Shown piece after piece: positions 9,301 to 24,300 of a stretch of 64,000 nucleotides of DNA. Below the pieces are notes generated by a model. The model was not told the origin of the DNA. It was given only the letters and a program-made list of their open reading frames with translations, and did not search any database. The stretch is from positions 26,835,334 to 26,899,333 of the forward strand of contig NW_024037074.1 in NCBI RefSeq assembly GCF_015706575.1, read 5' to 3'. Within the stretch, counting starts at the first letter, position 1. Each line of letters starts with the position of its first letter. The position numbers and the translations under genes were made by a program. Source of the DNA: Patiria miniata. Lineage: Eukaryota > Echinodermata > Asteroidea > Valvatida > Asterinidae.

Positions 9301-12300
9301 TGTGTCGCTGTCTAAAGGTACCTTCACATCGATGGATTTTGACATACTATAGCTTTTTGGATATCGGATGAATAGGCCAACAAGCTGACAAATCGGCAAG
9401 GCTTCAGACTTGAAACTTTTGGAGTGAGTCCCAGACGTAGGTACATGATGCCCCCATATTCGTTTTTGTGCAGTAAGTCCCATAGCAAGGGCTGTCAGCG
9501 CCAGCCGACATGGCTCTCATGTGTCGCGGTCTAAAGGTACCTTAACATGGATGGATTTTGACAAACTATAGCTTGTTGGATAGCGGATGAATAGGCCAAC
9601 AAGCTGACAAATCGGCAAGGCTTCAGACGTGAAACTTTTGGAGTGAGTCCCAGACGTAGGTACATGATGCCCCCAGATTCGTTTTTGTGCAGTAAGTCCC
9701 ATAGCAAGGGCTGTCAGCGCCAGCCGACATGGCTCTCATGTGTCGCGGTCTAAAGGTACCTTAACATCGATGGATTTTGACAAACTATAGCTTGTTGGAT
9801 AGCGGATGAATAGGCCAACAAGCTGACAAATCGGCAAGGCTTCAGACTTGAAACTTTTGGAGTGAGTCCCAGACGTAGGTACATGATGCCCCCAGATTCG
9901 TTTTTGTGCAGTAAGTCCCATAGCAAGGGCTGTCAGCGCCAGCCGACATGGCTCTCATGTGTCGCGGTCTAAAGGTACCTTAACATTGATGGATTTTGAC
10001 AAACTATAGCTTGTTGGATAGCGGATGAATAGGCCAACAAGCTGACAAATCGGCAAGGCTTCAGACTTGAAACTTTTGGAGTGAGCCCCAGACGTAGGTA
10101 CATGATGCCCCCAGATTCGTTTTTGTGCAGTAAGTCCCATAGCAAGGGCTGTCAGCGCCAGCCGACATGGCTCTCATGTGTCGCGGTCTAAAGGTACCTT
10201 AACATGGATGGATTTTGACAAACTATAGCTTGTTGGATAGCGGATGAATAGGCCAACAAGCTGACAAATCGGCAAGGCTTCAGACTTGAAACTTTTGGAG
10301 TGAGTCCCAGACGTAGGTACATGATGCCCCCAGATTCGTTTTTGTGCAGTAAGTCCCATAGCAAGGGCTGTCAGCGCCAGCCGACATGGCTCTCATGTGT
10401 CGCGGTCTAAAGGTACCTTAACATGGATGGATTTTGACAAACTATAGCTTGTTGGATAGCGGATGAATAGGCCAACAAGCTGACAAATCGGCAAAGCTTC
10501 AGACTTGAAACTTTTGGAGTGAGCCCCAGACGTAGGTACAAGATGCCCCCCAGATTCGTTTTTGTGCAGTAAGTGCCATAGCAAGGGCTGTCAGCGCCAG
10601 CCGACATGGCTCTCATGTGTCGCTGTCTAAAGGTACCTTCACATGGATGGATTTTGACAAACTATAGCTTGTTGGATAGCGGATGAATAGGCCAACAAGC
10701 TGACAAATCGGCAAGGCTTCAGACTTGAAACTTTTGGAGTGAGTCCCAGACGTAGGTACATGATGCCCCCAGATTCGTTTTTGTGCAGTAAGTCCCATAG
10801 CAAGGGCTGTCAGCGCCAGCCGACATGGCTCTCATGTGTCGCGGTCTAAAGGTACCTTAACATGGATGGATTTTGACAAACTATAGCTTGTTGGATAGCG
10901 GATGAATAGGCCAACAAGCTGACAAATCGGCAAGGCTTCAGACTTGAAACTTTTGGAGTGAGCCCCAGACGTAGGTACATGATGCCCCCAGATTCGTTTT
11001 TGTGCAGTAAGTCCCATAGCAAGGGCTGTCAGCGCCAGCCGACATGGCTCTCATGTGTCGCGGTCTAAAGGTACCTTAACATGGATGGATTTTGACAAAC
11101 TATAGCTTGTTGGATAGCGGATGAATAGGCCAACAAGCTGACAAATCGGCAAGGCTTCAGACTTGAAACTTTTGGAGTGAGCCCCAGACGTAGGTACATG
11201 ATGCCCCCAGATTCGTTTTTGTGCAGTAAGTGCCATAGCAAGGGCTGTCAGCGCCAGCCGACATGGCTCTCATGTGTCGCTGTCTAAAGGTACCTTCACA
11301 TCGATGGATTTTGACAAACTATAGCTTGTTGGATAGCGGATGAATAGGCCAACAAGCTGACAAATCGGCAAGGCTTCAGACTTGAAACTTTTGGAGTGAG
11401 CCCCAGACGTAGGTACATGATGCCCCCAGATTCGTTTTTGTGCAGTAAGTCCCATAGCAAGGGCTGTCAGCGCCAGCCGACATGGCTCTCATGTGTCGCG
11501 GTCTAAAGGTACCTTAACATGGATGGATTTTGACAAACTATAGCTTGTTGGATAGCGGATGAATAGGCCAACAAGCTGACAAATCGGCAAGGCTTCAGAC
11601 TTGAAACTTTTGGAGTGAGTCCCAGACGTAGGTACATGATGCCCCCAGATTCGTTTTTGTGCAGTAAGTCCCATAGCAAGGGCTGTCAGCGCCAGCCGAC
11701 ATGGCTCTCATGTGTCGCGGTCTAAAGGTACCTTAACATGGATGGATTTTGACAAACTATAGCTTGTTGGATAGCGGATGAATAGGCCAACAAGCTGACA
11801 AATCGGCAAGGCTTCAGAATTGAAACTTTTGGAGTGAGCCCCAGACGTAGGTACATGATGCCCCCAGATTCGTTTTTGTGCAGTAAGTCCCATAGCAAGG
11901 GCTGTCAGCGCCAGCCGACATGGCTCTCATGTGTCGCGGTCTAAAGGTACCTTAACATGGATGGATTTTGACAAACTATAGCTTGTTGGATAGCGGATGA
12001 ATAGGCCAACAAGCTGACAAATCGGCAAGGCTTCAGACTTGAAACTTTTGGAGTGAGTCCCAGACGTAGGTACATGATGCCCCCAGATTCGTTTTTGTGC
12101 AGTAAGTCCCATAGCAAGGGCTGTCAGCGCCAGCCGACATGGCTCTCATGTGTCGCGGTCTAAAGGTACCTTAACATAGATGGATTTTGACAAACTATAG
12201 CTTTTGGATAGCGGATGAATAGGCCAACAAGCTGACAAATCGGCAAGGCTTCAGACTTGAAACTTTTGGAGTGAGTCCCAGACGTAGGTACATGATGCCC

Positions 12301-15300
12301 CAGATTCGTTTTTGTGCAGTAAGTCCATAGCAAGGGCTGTCAGCGCCAGCCGACATGGCTCTCATGTGTCGCGGTCTAAAGGTACCTTAACATGGATGGA
12401 TTTTGACAAACTATAGCTTGTTGGATAGCGGATGAATAGGCCAACAAGCTGACAAATCGGCAAGGCTTCAGACTTGAAACTTTTGGAGTGAGCCCCAGAC
12501 GTAGGTACATGATGCCCCCAGATTCGTTTTTGTGCAGTAAGTCCCATAGCAAGGGCTGTCAGCGCCAGCCGACATGGCTCTCATGTGTCGCGGTCTAAAG
12601 GTACCTTAACACGGATGGATTTTGACAAACTATAGCTTGTTGGATAGCGGATGAATAGGCCAACAAGCTGACAAATCGGCAAGGCTTCAGACTTGAAACT
12701 TTTGGAGTGAGTCCCAGACGTAGGTACATGATGCCCCGAGATTCGTTTTTGTGCAGTAAGTCCCATAGCAAGGGCTGTCAGCGCCAGCCGACATGGCTCT
12801 CATGTGTCGCGGTCTAAAGGTACCTTAACATTGATGGATTTTGACAAACTATAGCTTGTTGGATAGCGGATGAGTAGGTTAACAAGCTGACAAATCGGCA
12901 AGGCTTCAGACTTGAAACTTTTGGAGTGAGCTCCAGACGTAGGTACATGATGCCCCCAGATTCGTTTTTGTGCAGTAAGTCCCATAGCAAGGGCTGTCAG
13001 CGCCAGCCGACATGGCTCTCATGTGTCGCGGTCTAAAGGTACCTTCACATGGATGGATTTTGACAAACTATAGCTTGTTGGATAGCGGATGAATAGGCCA
13101 ACAAGCTGACAAATCGGCAAGGCTTCAGACTTGAAACTTTTGGAGTGAGTCCCAGACGTAGGTACATGATGCCCCCAGATTCGTTTTTGTGCAGTAAGTC
13201 CCATAGCAAGGGCTGTCAGCGCCAGCCGACATGGCTCTCATGTGTCGCGGTCTAAAGGTACCTTAACATGGATGGATTTTGACAAACTATAGCTTGTTGG
13301 ATAGCGGATGAATAGGCCAACAAGCTGACAAATCGGCAAGGCTTCAGACTTGAAACTTTTGGAGTGAGTCCCAGACGTAGGTACATGATGCCCCCAGATT
13401 CGTTTTTGTGCAGTAAGTCCCATAGCAAGGGCTGTCAGCGCCAGCCGACATGGCTCTCATGTGTCGCGGTCTAAAGGTACCTTAACATGGATGGATTTTG
13501 ACAAACTATAGCTTGTTGGATAGCGGATGAATAGGCCAACAAGCTGACAAATCGGCAAAGCTTCAGACTTGAAACTTTTGGAGTGAGCCCCAGACGTAGG
13601 TACAAGATGCCCCCAGATTCGTTTTTGTGCAGTAAGTGCCATAGCAAGGGCTGTCAGCGCCAGCCGACATGGCTCTCATGTGTCGCTGTCTAAAGGTACC
13701 TTAACATCGATGGATTTTGACAAACTATAGCTTGTTGGATAGCGGATGAATAGGCCAACAAGCTGACAAATCGGCAAGGCTTCAGACTTGAAACTTTTGG
13801 AGTGAGCCCCAGACGTAGGTACATGATGCCCCCAGATTCGTTTTTGTGCAGTAAGTCCCATAGCAAGGGCTGTCAGCGCCAGCCGACATGGCTCTCATGT
13901 GTCGCGGTCTAAAGGTACCTTCACATGGATGGATTTTGACAAACTATAGCTTGTTGGATAGCGGATGAATAGGCCAACAAGCTGACAAATCGGCAAGGCT
14001 TCAAACTTGAAACTTTTGGAGTGAGTCCCAGACGTAGGTACATGATGCCCCCAGATTCGTTTTTGTGCAGTAAGTCCCATAGCAAGGGCTGTCAGCGCCA
14101 GCCGACATGGCTCTCATGTGTCGCGGTCTAAAGGTACCTTAACATTGATGGATTTTGACAAACTATAGCTTGTTGGATAGCGGATGAATAGGCCAACAAG
14201 CTGACAAATCGGCAAGGCTTCAGACTTGAAACTTTTGGAGTGAGCCCCAGACGTAGGTACATGATGCCCCCAGATTCGTTTTTGTGCAGTAAGTCCCATA
14301 GCAAGGGCTGTCAGCGCCAGCCGACATGGCTCTCATGTGTCGCGGTCTAAAGGTACCTTAACATGGATGGATTTTGACAAACTATAGCTTGTTGGATAGC
14401 GGATGAATAGGCCAACAAGCTGACAAATCGGCAAGGCTTCAGACTTGAAACTTTTGGAGTGAGCCCCAGACGTAGGTACAAGATGCCCCCAGATTCGTTT
14501 TTGTGCAGTAAGTGCCATAGCAAGGGCTGTCAGCGCCAGCCGACATGGCTCTCATGTGTCGCTGTCTAAAGGTACCTTAACATGGATGGATTTTGACAAA
14601 CTATAGCTTGTTGGATAGCGGATGAATAGGCCAACAAGCTGACAAATCGGCAAGGCTTCAGACTTGAAACTTTTGGAGTGAGTCCCAGACGTAGGTACAT
14701 GATGCCCCCAGATTCGTTTTTGTGCAGTAAGTCCCATAGCAAGGGCTGTCAGCGCCAGCCGACATGGCTCTCATGTGTCGCGGTCTAAAGGTACCTTCAC
14801 ATGGATGGATTTTGACAAACTATAGCTTGTTGGATAGCGGATGAATAGGCCAACAAGCTGACAAATCGGCAAGGCTTCAGACTTGAAACTTTTGGAGTGA
14901 GTCCCAGACGTAGGTACATGATGCCCCCAGATTCGTTTTTGTGCAGTAAGTCCCATAGCAAGGGCTGTCAGCGCCAGCCGACATGGCTCTCATGTGTCGC
15001 GGTCTAAAGGTACCTTAACATGGATGGATTTTGACAAACTATAGCTTGTTGGATAGGGATGAATAGGCCAACAAGCTGACAAATCGGCAAGGCTTCAGAC
15101 TTGAAACTTTTGGAGTGAGTCCCAGACGTAGGTACATGATGCCCCCAGATTCGTTTTTGTGCAGTAAGTCCCATAGCAAGGGCTGTCAGCGCCAGCCGAC
15201 ATGGCTCTCATGTGTCGCGGTCTAAAGGTACCTTAACATGGATGGATTTTGACAAACTATAGCTTGTTGGATAGCGGATGAATAGGCCAACAAGCTGACA

Positions 15301-18300
15301 AATCGGCAAGGCTTCAGACTTGAAACTTTTGGAGTGAGCCCCAGACGTAGGTACATGATGCCCCCAGATTCGTTTTTGTGCAGTAAGTCCCATAGCAAGG
15401 GCTGTCAGCGCCAGCCGACATGGCTCTCATGTGTCGCGGTCTAAAGGTACCTTAACATGGATGGATTTTGACAAACTATAGCTTGTTGGATAGCGGATGA
15501 ATAGGCCAACAAGCTGACAAATCGGCAAGGCTTCAGACTTGAAACTTTTGGAGTGAGTCCCAGACGTAGGTACATGATGCCCCCAGATTCGTTTTTGTGC
15601 AGTAAGTCCCATAGCAAGGGCTGTCAGCGCCAGCCGACATGGCTCTCATGTGTCGCGGTCTAAAGGTACCTTAACATGGATGGATTTTGACAAACTATAG
15701 CTTGTTGGATAGCGGATGAATAGGCCAACAAGCTGACAAATCGGCAAGGCTTCAGACTTGAAACTTTTGGAGTGAGCCCCAGACGTAGGTACATGATGCC
15801 CCCAGATTCGTTTTTGTGCAGTAAGTCCCATAGCAAGGGCTGTCAGCGCCAGCCGACATGGCTCTCATGTGTCGCTGTCTAAAGGTACCTTCACATCGAT
15901 GGATTTTTGACAAACTATAGCTTTTGGATAGCGGATGAATAGGCCAACAAGCTGACAAATCGGCAAGGCTTCAGACTTGAAACTTTTGGAGTGAGTCCCA
16001 GACGTAGGTACATGATGCCCCCAGATTCGTTTTTGTGCAGTAAGTCCCATAGCAAGGGCTGTCAGCGCCAGCCGACATGGCTCTCATGTGTCGCGGTCTA
16101 AAGGTACCTTAACATTGATGGATTTTGACAAACTATAGCTTGTTGGATAGCGGATGAATAGGCCAACAAGCTGACAAATCGGCAAGGCTTCAGACTTGAA
16201 ACTTTTGGAGTGAGTCCCAGACGTAGGTACATGATGCCCCCAGATTCGTTTTTGTGCAGTAAGTCCCATAGCAAGGGCTGTCAGCGCCAGCCGACATGGC
16301 TCTCATGTGTCGCGGTCTAAAGGTACCTTAACATTGATGGATTTTGACAAACTATAGCTTGTTGGATAGCGGATGAATAGGCCAACAAGCTGACAAATCG
16401 GCAAGGCTTCAGACTTGAAACTTTTGGAGTGAGTCCCAGACGTAGGTACATGATGCCCCCAGATTCGTTTTTGTGCAGTAAGTCCCATAGCAAGGGCTGT
16501 CAGCGCCAGCCGACATGGCTCTCATGTGTCGCGGTCTAAAGGTACCTTAACATGGATGGATTTTGACAAACTATAGCTTGTTGGATAGCGGATGAATAGG
16601 CCAACAAGCTGACAAATCGGCAAAGCTTCAGACTTGAAACTTTTGGAGTGAGCCCCAGACGTAGGTACAAGATGCCCCCCAGATTCGTTTTTGTGCAGTA
16701 AGTGCCATAGCAAGGGCTGTCAGCGCCAGCCGACATGGCTCTCATGTGTCGCTGTCTAAAGGTACCTTCACATCGATGGATTTTGACAAAGCTTTAGCTT
16801 GTTGGATAGCGGATGAATAGGCCAACAAGCTGACAAATCGGCAAGGCTTCAGACTTGAAACTTTTGGAGTGAGTCCCAGACGTAGGTACATGATGCCCCC
16901 AGATTCGTTTTTGTGCAGTAAGTCCCATAGCAAGGGCTGTCAGCGCCAGCCGACATGGCTCTCATGTGTCGCGGTCTAAAGGTACCTTAACATGGATGGA
17001 TTTTGACAAACTATAGCTTGTTGGATAGCGGATGAATAGGCCAACAAGCTGACAAATCGGCAAGGCTTCAAACTTGAAACTTTTGGAGTGAGTCCCAGAC
17101 GTAGGTACATGATGCCCCCAGATTCGTTTTTGTGCAGTAAGTCCCATAGCAAGGGCTGTCAGCGCCAGCCGACATGGCTCTCATGTGTCGCGGTCTAAAG
17201 GTACCTTAACATTGATGGATTTTGACAAACTATAGCTTGTTGGATAGCGGATGAATAGGCCAACAAGCTGACAAATCGGCAAGGCTTCAGACTTGAAACT
17301 TTTGGAGTGAGCCCCAGACGTAGGTACATGATGCCCCCATATTCGTTTTTGTGCAGTAAGTCCCATAGCAAGGGCTGTCAGCGCCAGCCGACATGGCTCT
17401 CATGTGTCGCGGTCTAAAGGTACCTTAACATGGATGGATTTTGACAAACTATAGCTTGTTGGATAGCGGATGAATAGGCCAACAAGCTGACAAATCGGCA
17501 AGGCTTCAGACTTGAAACTTTTGGAGTGAGCCCCAGACGTAGGTACAAGATGCCCCCAGATTCGTTTTTGTGCAGTAAGTCCCATAGCAAGGGCTGTCAG
17601 CGCCAGCCGACATGGCTCTCATGTGTCGCGCTGTCTAAAGGTACCTTAACATGGATGGATTTTACAAACTATAGCTTTTGGATAGCGGATGAATAGGCCA
17701 ACAAGCTGACAAATCGGCAAGGCTTCAGACTTGAAACTTTTGGAGTGAGTCCCAGACGTAGGTACATGATGCCCCAGAGTTTCGTTTTTTGTGCAGTAAG
17801 TCCCATAGCAAGGGCTGTCAGCGCCAGCCGACATGGCTCTCATGTGTCGCGGTCTAAAGGTACCTTCACATGATGGATTTTGACAAACTATAGCTTGTTG
17901 GATAGCGGATGAATAGGCCAACAAGCTGACAAATCGGCAAGGCTTCAGACTTGAAACTTTTGGAGTGAGTCCCAGACGTAGGTACATGATGCCCCCAGAT
18001 TCGTTTTTGTGCAGTAAGTCCCATAGCAAGGGCTGTCAGCGCCAGCCGACATGGCTCTCATGTGTCGCGGTCTAAAGGTACCTTAACATTGATGGATTTT
18101 GACAAACTATAGCTTGTTGGATAGCGGATGAATAGGCCAACAAGCTGACAAATCGGCAAGGCTTCAGACTTGAAACTTTTGGAGTGAGCCCCAGACGTAG
18201 GTACAAGATGCCCCCAGATTCGTTTTTGTGCAGTAAGTGCCATAGCAAGGGCTGTCAGCGCCAGCCGACATGGCTCTCATGTGTCGCGGTCTAAAGGTAC

Positions 18301-21300
18301 CTTAACATGGATGGATTTTGACAAACTATAGCTTGTTGGATAGCGGATGAATAGGCCAACAAGCTGACAAATCGGCAAGGCTTCAGACTTGAAACTTTTG
18401 GAGTGAGCTCCAGACGTAGGTACATGATGCCCCCCAGATTCGTTTTTTGTGCAGTAAGTGCCATAGCAAGGGCTGTCAGCGCCAGCCGACATGGCTCTCA
18501 TGTGTCGCTGTCTAAAGGTACCTTCACATGGATGGATTTTGACAAACTATAGCTTTTTGGATAGCGGATGAATAGGCCAACAAGCTGACAAATCGGCAAG
18601 GCTTCAGACTTGAAACTTTTGGAGTGAGTCCCAGACGTAGGTACATGATGCCCCCAGATTCGTTTTTGTGCAGTAAGTCCCATAGCAAGGGCTGTCAGCG
18701 CCAGCCGACATGGCTCTCATGTGTCGCGGTCTAAAGGTACCTTAACATGGATGGATTTTGACAAACTATAGCTTGTTGGATAGCGGATGAATAGGCCAAC
18801 AAGCTGACAAATCGGCAAGGCTTCAGACTTGAAACTTTTGGAGTGAGCCCCAGACGTAGGTACAAGATGCCCCCAGATTCGTTTTTGTGCAGTAAGTCCC
18901 ATAGCAAGGGCTGTCAGCGCCAGCCGACATGGATCTCATGTGTCGCGGTCTAAAGGTACCTTAACATGGATGGATTTTGACAAACTATAGCTTGTTGGAT
19001 AGCGGATGAATAGGCCAACAAGCTGACAAATCGGCAAGGCTTCAGACTTGAAACTTTTGGAGTGAGCCCCAGACGTAGGTACATGATGCCCCCAGATTCG
19101 TTTTTGTGCAGTAAGTGCCATAGCAAGGGCTGTCAGCGCCAGCCGACATGGCTCTCATGTGTCGCGGTCTAAAGGTACCTTAACATGGATGGATTTTGAC
19201 AAACTATAGCTTGTTGGATAGCGGATGAATAGGCCAACAAGCTGACAAATCGGCAAGGCTTCAGACTTGAAACTTTTGGAGTGAGCCCCAGACGTAGGTA
19301 CAAGATGCCCCCAGATTCGTTTTTGTGCAGTAAGTCCCATAGCAAGGGCTGTCAGCGCCAGCCGACATGGCTCTCATGTGTCGCGGTCTAAAGGTACCTT
19401 AACATGGATGGATTTTGACAAACTATAGCTTTTTGGATAGCGGATGAATAGGCCAACAAGCTGACAAATCGGCAAGGCTTCAGACTTGAAACTTTTGGAG
19501 TGAGTCCCAGACGTAGGTACATGATGCCCCCAGATTCGTTTTTGTGCAGTAAGTCCCATAGCAAGGGCTGTCAGCGCCAGCCGACATGGCTCTCATGTGT
19601 CGCGGTCTAAAGGTACCTTAACATGGATGGATTTTGACAAACTATAGCTTGTTGGATAGCGGATGAATAGGCCAACAAGCTGACAAATCGGCAAGGCTTC
19701 AGACTTGAAACTTTTGGAGTGAGCCCCAGACGTAGGTACATGATGCCCCCAGATTCGTTTTTGTGCAGTAAGTCCCATAGCAAGGGCTGTCAGCGCCAGC
19801 CGACATGGCTCTCATGTGTCGCGGTCTAAAGGTACCTTAACATGGATGGATTTTGACAAACTATAGCTTGTTGGATAGCGGATGAATAGGCCAACAAGCT
19901 GACAAATCGGCAAGGCTTCAGACTTGAAACTTTTGGAGTGAGCCCCAGACGTAGGTACATGATGCCCCCAGATTCGTTTTTGTGCAGTAAGTCCATAGCA
20001 AGGGCTGTCAGCGCCAGCCGACATGGCTCTCATGTGTCGCGGTCTAAAGGTACCTTAACATCGATGGATTTTGACAAACTATAGCTTGTTGGATAGCGGA
20101 TGAATAGGCCAACAAGCTGACAAATCGGCAAGGCTTCAGACTTGAAACTTTTGGAGTGAGCCCAGACGTAGGTACATGATGCCCCCAGATTCGTTTTTGT
20201 GCAGTAAGTCCCATAGCAAGGGCTGTCAGCGCCAGCCGACATGGCTCTCATGTGTCGCGGTCTAAAGGTACCTTAACATGGATGGATTTTGACAAACTAT
20301 AGCTTGTTGGATAGCGGATGAATAGGCCAACAAGCTGACAAATCGGCAAGGCTTCAGACTTGAAACTTTTGGAGTGAGCCCCAGACGTAGGTACATGATG
20401 CCCCCAGATTCGTTTTTGTGCAGTAAGTCCCATAGCAAGGGCTGTCAGCGCCAGCCGACATGGCTCTCATGTGTCGCGGTCTAAAGGTACCTTAACATGG
20501 ATGGATTTTGACAAACTATAGCTTGTTGGATAGCGGATGAATAGGCCAACAAGCTGACAAATCGGCAAGGCTTCAGACTTGAAACTTTTGGAGTGAGTCC
20601 CAGACGTAGGTACATGATGCCCCCAGATTCGTTTTTGTGCAGTAAGTCCCATAGCAAGGGCTGTCAGCGCCAGCCGACATGGCTCTCATGTGTCGCGGTC
20701 TAAAGGTACCTTAACATTGATGGATTTTGACAAACTATAGCTTGTTGGATAGCGGATGAATAGGCCAACAAGCTGACAAATCGGCAAGGCTTCAGACTTG
20801 AAACTTTTGGAGTGAGCCCCAGACGTAGGTACATGATGCCCCCAGATTCGTTTTTGTGCAGTAAGTCCCATAGCAAGGGCTGTCAGCGCCAGCCGACATG
20901 GCTCTCATGTGTCGCGGTCTAAAGGTACCTTAACATGGATGGATTTTGACAAACTATAGCTTGTTGGATAGCGGATGAATAGGCCAACAAGCTGACAAAT
21001 CGGCAAGGCTTCAGACTTGAAACTTTTGGAGTGAGTCCCAGACGTAGGTACATGATGCCCCCAGATTCGTTTTTGTGCAGTAAGTCCCATAGCAAGGGCT
21101 GTCAGCGCCAGCCGACATGGCTCTCATGTGTCGCGGTCTAAAGGTACCTTAACATGGATGGATTTTGACAAACTATAGCTTGTTGGATAGCGGATGAATA
21201 GGCCAACAAGCTGACAAATCGGCAAGGCTTCAGACTTGAAACTTTTGGAGTGAGCCCAGACGTAGGTACATGATGCCCCCAGATTCGTTTTTGTGCAGTA

Positions 21301-24300
21301 AGTCCCATAGCAAGGGCTGTCAGCGCCAGCCGACATGGCTCTCATGTGTCGCGGTCTAAAGGTACCTTAACATGGATGGATTTTGACAAACTATAGCTTG
21401 TTGGATAGCGGATGAATAGGCCAACAAGCTGACAAATCGGCAAGGCTTCAGACTTGAAACTTTTGGAGTGAGCCCCAGACGTAGGTACATGATGCCCCCG
21501 ATTCGTTTTTGTGCAGTAAGTCCATAGCAAGGGCTGTCAGCGCCAGCCGACATGGCTCTCATGTGTCGGTCTAAAGGTACCTTAACATGGATGGATTTTG
21601 ACAAACTAAAGCTTGTTGGATAGCGGATGAATAGGCCAACAAGCTGACAAATCGGCAAGGCTTCAGACTTGAAACTTTTGGAGTGAGCCCCAGACGTAGG
21701 TACATGATGCCCCCCAGATTCGTTTTTGTGCAGTAAGTGCCATAGCAAGGGCTGTCAGCGCCAGCCGACATGGCTCTCATGTGTCGCTGGTCTAAAGGTA
21801 CCTTAACATCGATGGATTTTTACAAACTATAGCTTTTGGATAGCGGATGAATAGGCCAACAAGCTGACAAATCGGCAAGGTTTCAGACTTGAAACTTTTG
21901 GAGTGAGTCCCAGACGTAGGTACATGATGCCCCCAGATTCGTTTTTGTGCAGTAAGTCCCATAGCAAGGGCTGTCAGCGCCAGCCGACATGGCTCTCATG
22001 TGTCGCGGTCTAAAGGTACCTTAACATTGATGGATTTTGACAAACTATAGCTTGTTGGATAGCGGATGAATAGGCCAACAAGCTGACAAATCGGCAAGGC
22101 TTCAGACTTGAAACTTTTGGAGTGAGTCCCAGACGTAGGTACATGATGCCCCCAGATTCGTTTTTGTGCAGTAAGTCCCATAGCAAGGGCTGTCAGCGCC
22201 AGCCGACATGGCTCTCATGTGTCGCGGTCTAAAGGTACCTTAACATGATGGATTTTGACAAACTATAGCTTGTTGGATAGCGGATGAGTAGGCCAACAAG
22301 CTGACAAATCGACAAGGCTTCAGACTTGAAACTTTTGGAGTGAGCCCCAGACGTAGGTACATGATGCCCCCAGATTCGTTTTTGTGCAGTAAGTGCCATA
22401 GCAAGGGCTGTCAGCGCCAGCCGACATGGCTCTCATGTGTCGCGGTCTAAAGGTACCTTAACATGGATGGATTTTGACAAACTATAGCTTGTTGGATAGC
22501 GGATGAATAGGTCAACAAGCTGACAAATCGGCAAAGCTTCAGAATTGAAACTTTTGGAGTGAGCTCCCAGACGTAGGTACATGATGCCCCCAGATTCGTT
22601 TTTTGTGCAGTAAGTGCCATAGCAAGGGCTGTCAGCGCCAGCCGACATGGCTCTCATGTGTCGCGGTCTAAAGGTACCTTCACATGGATGGATTTTGACA
22701 AACTATAGCTTTTTGGATAGCAGATGAATAGGCCAACAAGCTGACAAATCGGCAAGGCTTCAGACTTGAAACTTTTGGAGTGAGTCCCAGACGTAGGTAC
22801 ATGATGCCCCCAGATTCGTTTTTGTGCAGTAAGTCCCATAGCAAGGGCTGTCAGCGCCAGCCGACATGGCTCTCATGTGTCGCGGTCTAAAGGTACCTTA
22901 ACATGGATGGATTTTGACAAACTATAGCTTGTTGGATAGCGGATGAATAGGCCAACAAGCTGACAAATCGGCAAAGCTTCAGACTTGAAACTTTTGGAGT
23001 GAGCCCCAGACGTAGGTACAAGATGCCCCCAGATTCGTTTTTGTGCAGTAAGTCCCATAGCAAGGGTTGTCAGCGCCAGCCGACATGGCTCTCATGTGTC
23101 GCGGTCTAAAGGTACCTTAACATGGATGGATTTTGACAAACTATAGCTTGTTGGATAGCGGATGAATAGGCCAACAAGCTGACAAATCGGCAAGGCTTCA
23201 GACTTGAAACTTTTGGAGTGAGCCCAGACGTAGGTACAAGATGCCCCCCGATTCGTTTTTGTGCAGTAAGTCCCATAGCAAGGGCTGTCAGCGCCAGCCG
23301 ACATGGCTCTCATGTGTCGCGGTCTAAAGGTACCTTAACATGGATGGATTTTGACAAACTATAGCTTGTTGGATAGCGGATGAATAGGCCAACAAGCTGA
23401 CAAATCGGCAAGGCTTCAGACTTGAAACTTTTGGAGTGAGCCCCAGACGTAGGTACATGATGCCCCCAGATTCGTTTTTGTGCAGTAAGTGCCATAGCAA
23501 GGGCTGTCAGCGCCAGCCGACATGGCTCTCATGTGTCGCGGTCTAAAGGTACCTTAACATGGATGGATTTTGACAAACTATAGCTTGTTGGATAGCGGAT
23601 GAATAGGCCAACAAGCTGACAAATCGGCAAGGCTTCAGACTTGAAACTTTTGGAGTGAGCCCAGACGTAGGTACATGATGCCCCCAGATTCGTTTTTGTG
23701 CAGAAAGTCCCATAGCAAGGGCTGTCAGCGCCAGCCGACATGGCTCTCATGTGTCGCGGTCTAAAGGTACCTTAACATGGATGGATTTTGACAAACTATA
23801 GCTTGTTGGATAGCGGATGAATAGGCCAACAAGCTGACAAATCGGCAAGGCTTCAGACTTGAAACTTTTGGAGTGAGTCCCAGACGTAGGTACATGATGC
23901 CCCCAGATTCGTTTTGTGCAGTAAGTCCCATAGCAAGGGCTGTCAGCGCCAGCCGACATGGCTCTCATGTGTCGCGGTCTAAAGGTACCTTAACATGGAT
24001 GGATTTTGACAAACTATAGCTTGTTGGATAGCGGATGAATAGGCCAACAAGCTGACAATCGGCAAGGCTTCAGACTTGAAACTTTTGGAGTGAGCCCCAG
24101 ACGTAGGTACATGATGCCCCCAGATTCGTTTTTGTGCAGTAAGTCCCATAGCAAGGGCTGTCAGCGCCAGCCGACATGGCTCTCATGTGTCGCGGTCTAA
24201 AGGTACCTTAACATGGATGGATTTTGACAAACTATAGCTTGTTGGATAGCGGATGAATAGGCCAACAAGCTGACAAATCGGCAAGGCTTCAGACTTGAAA

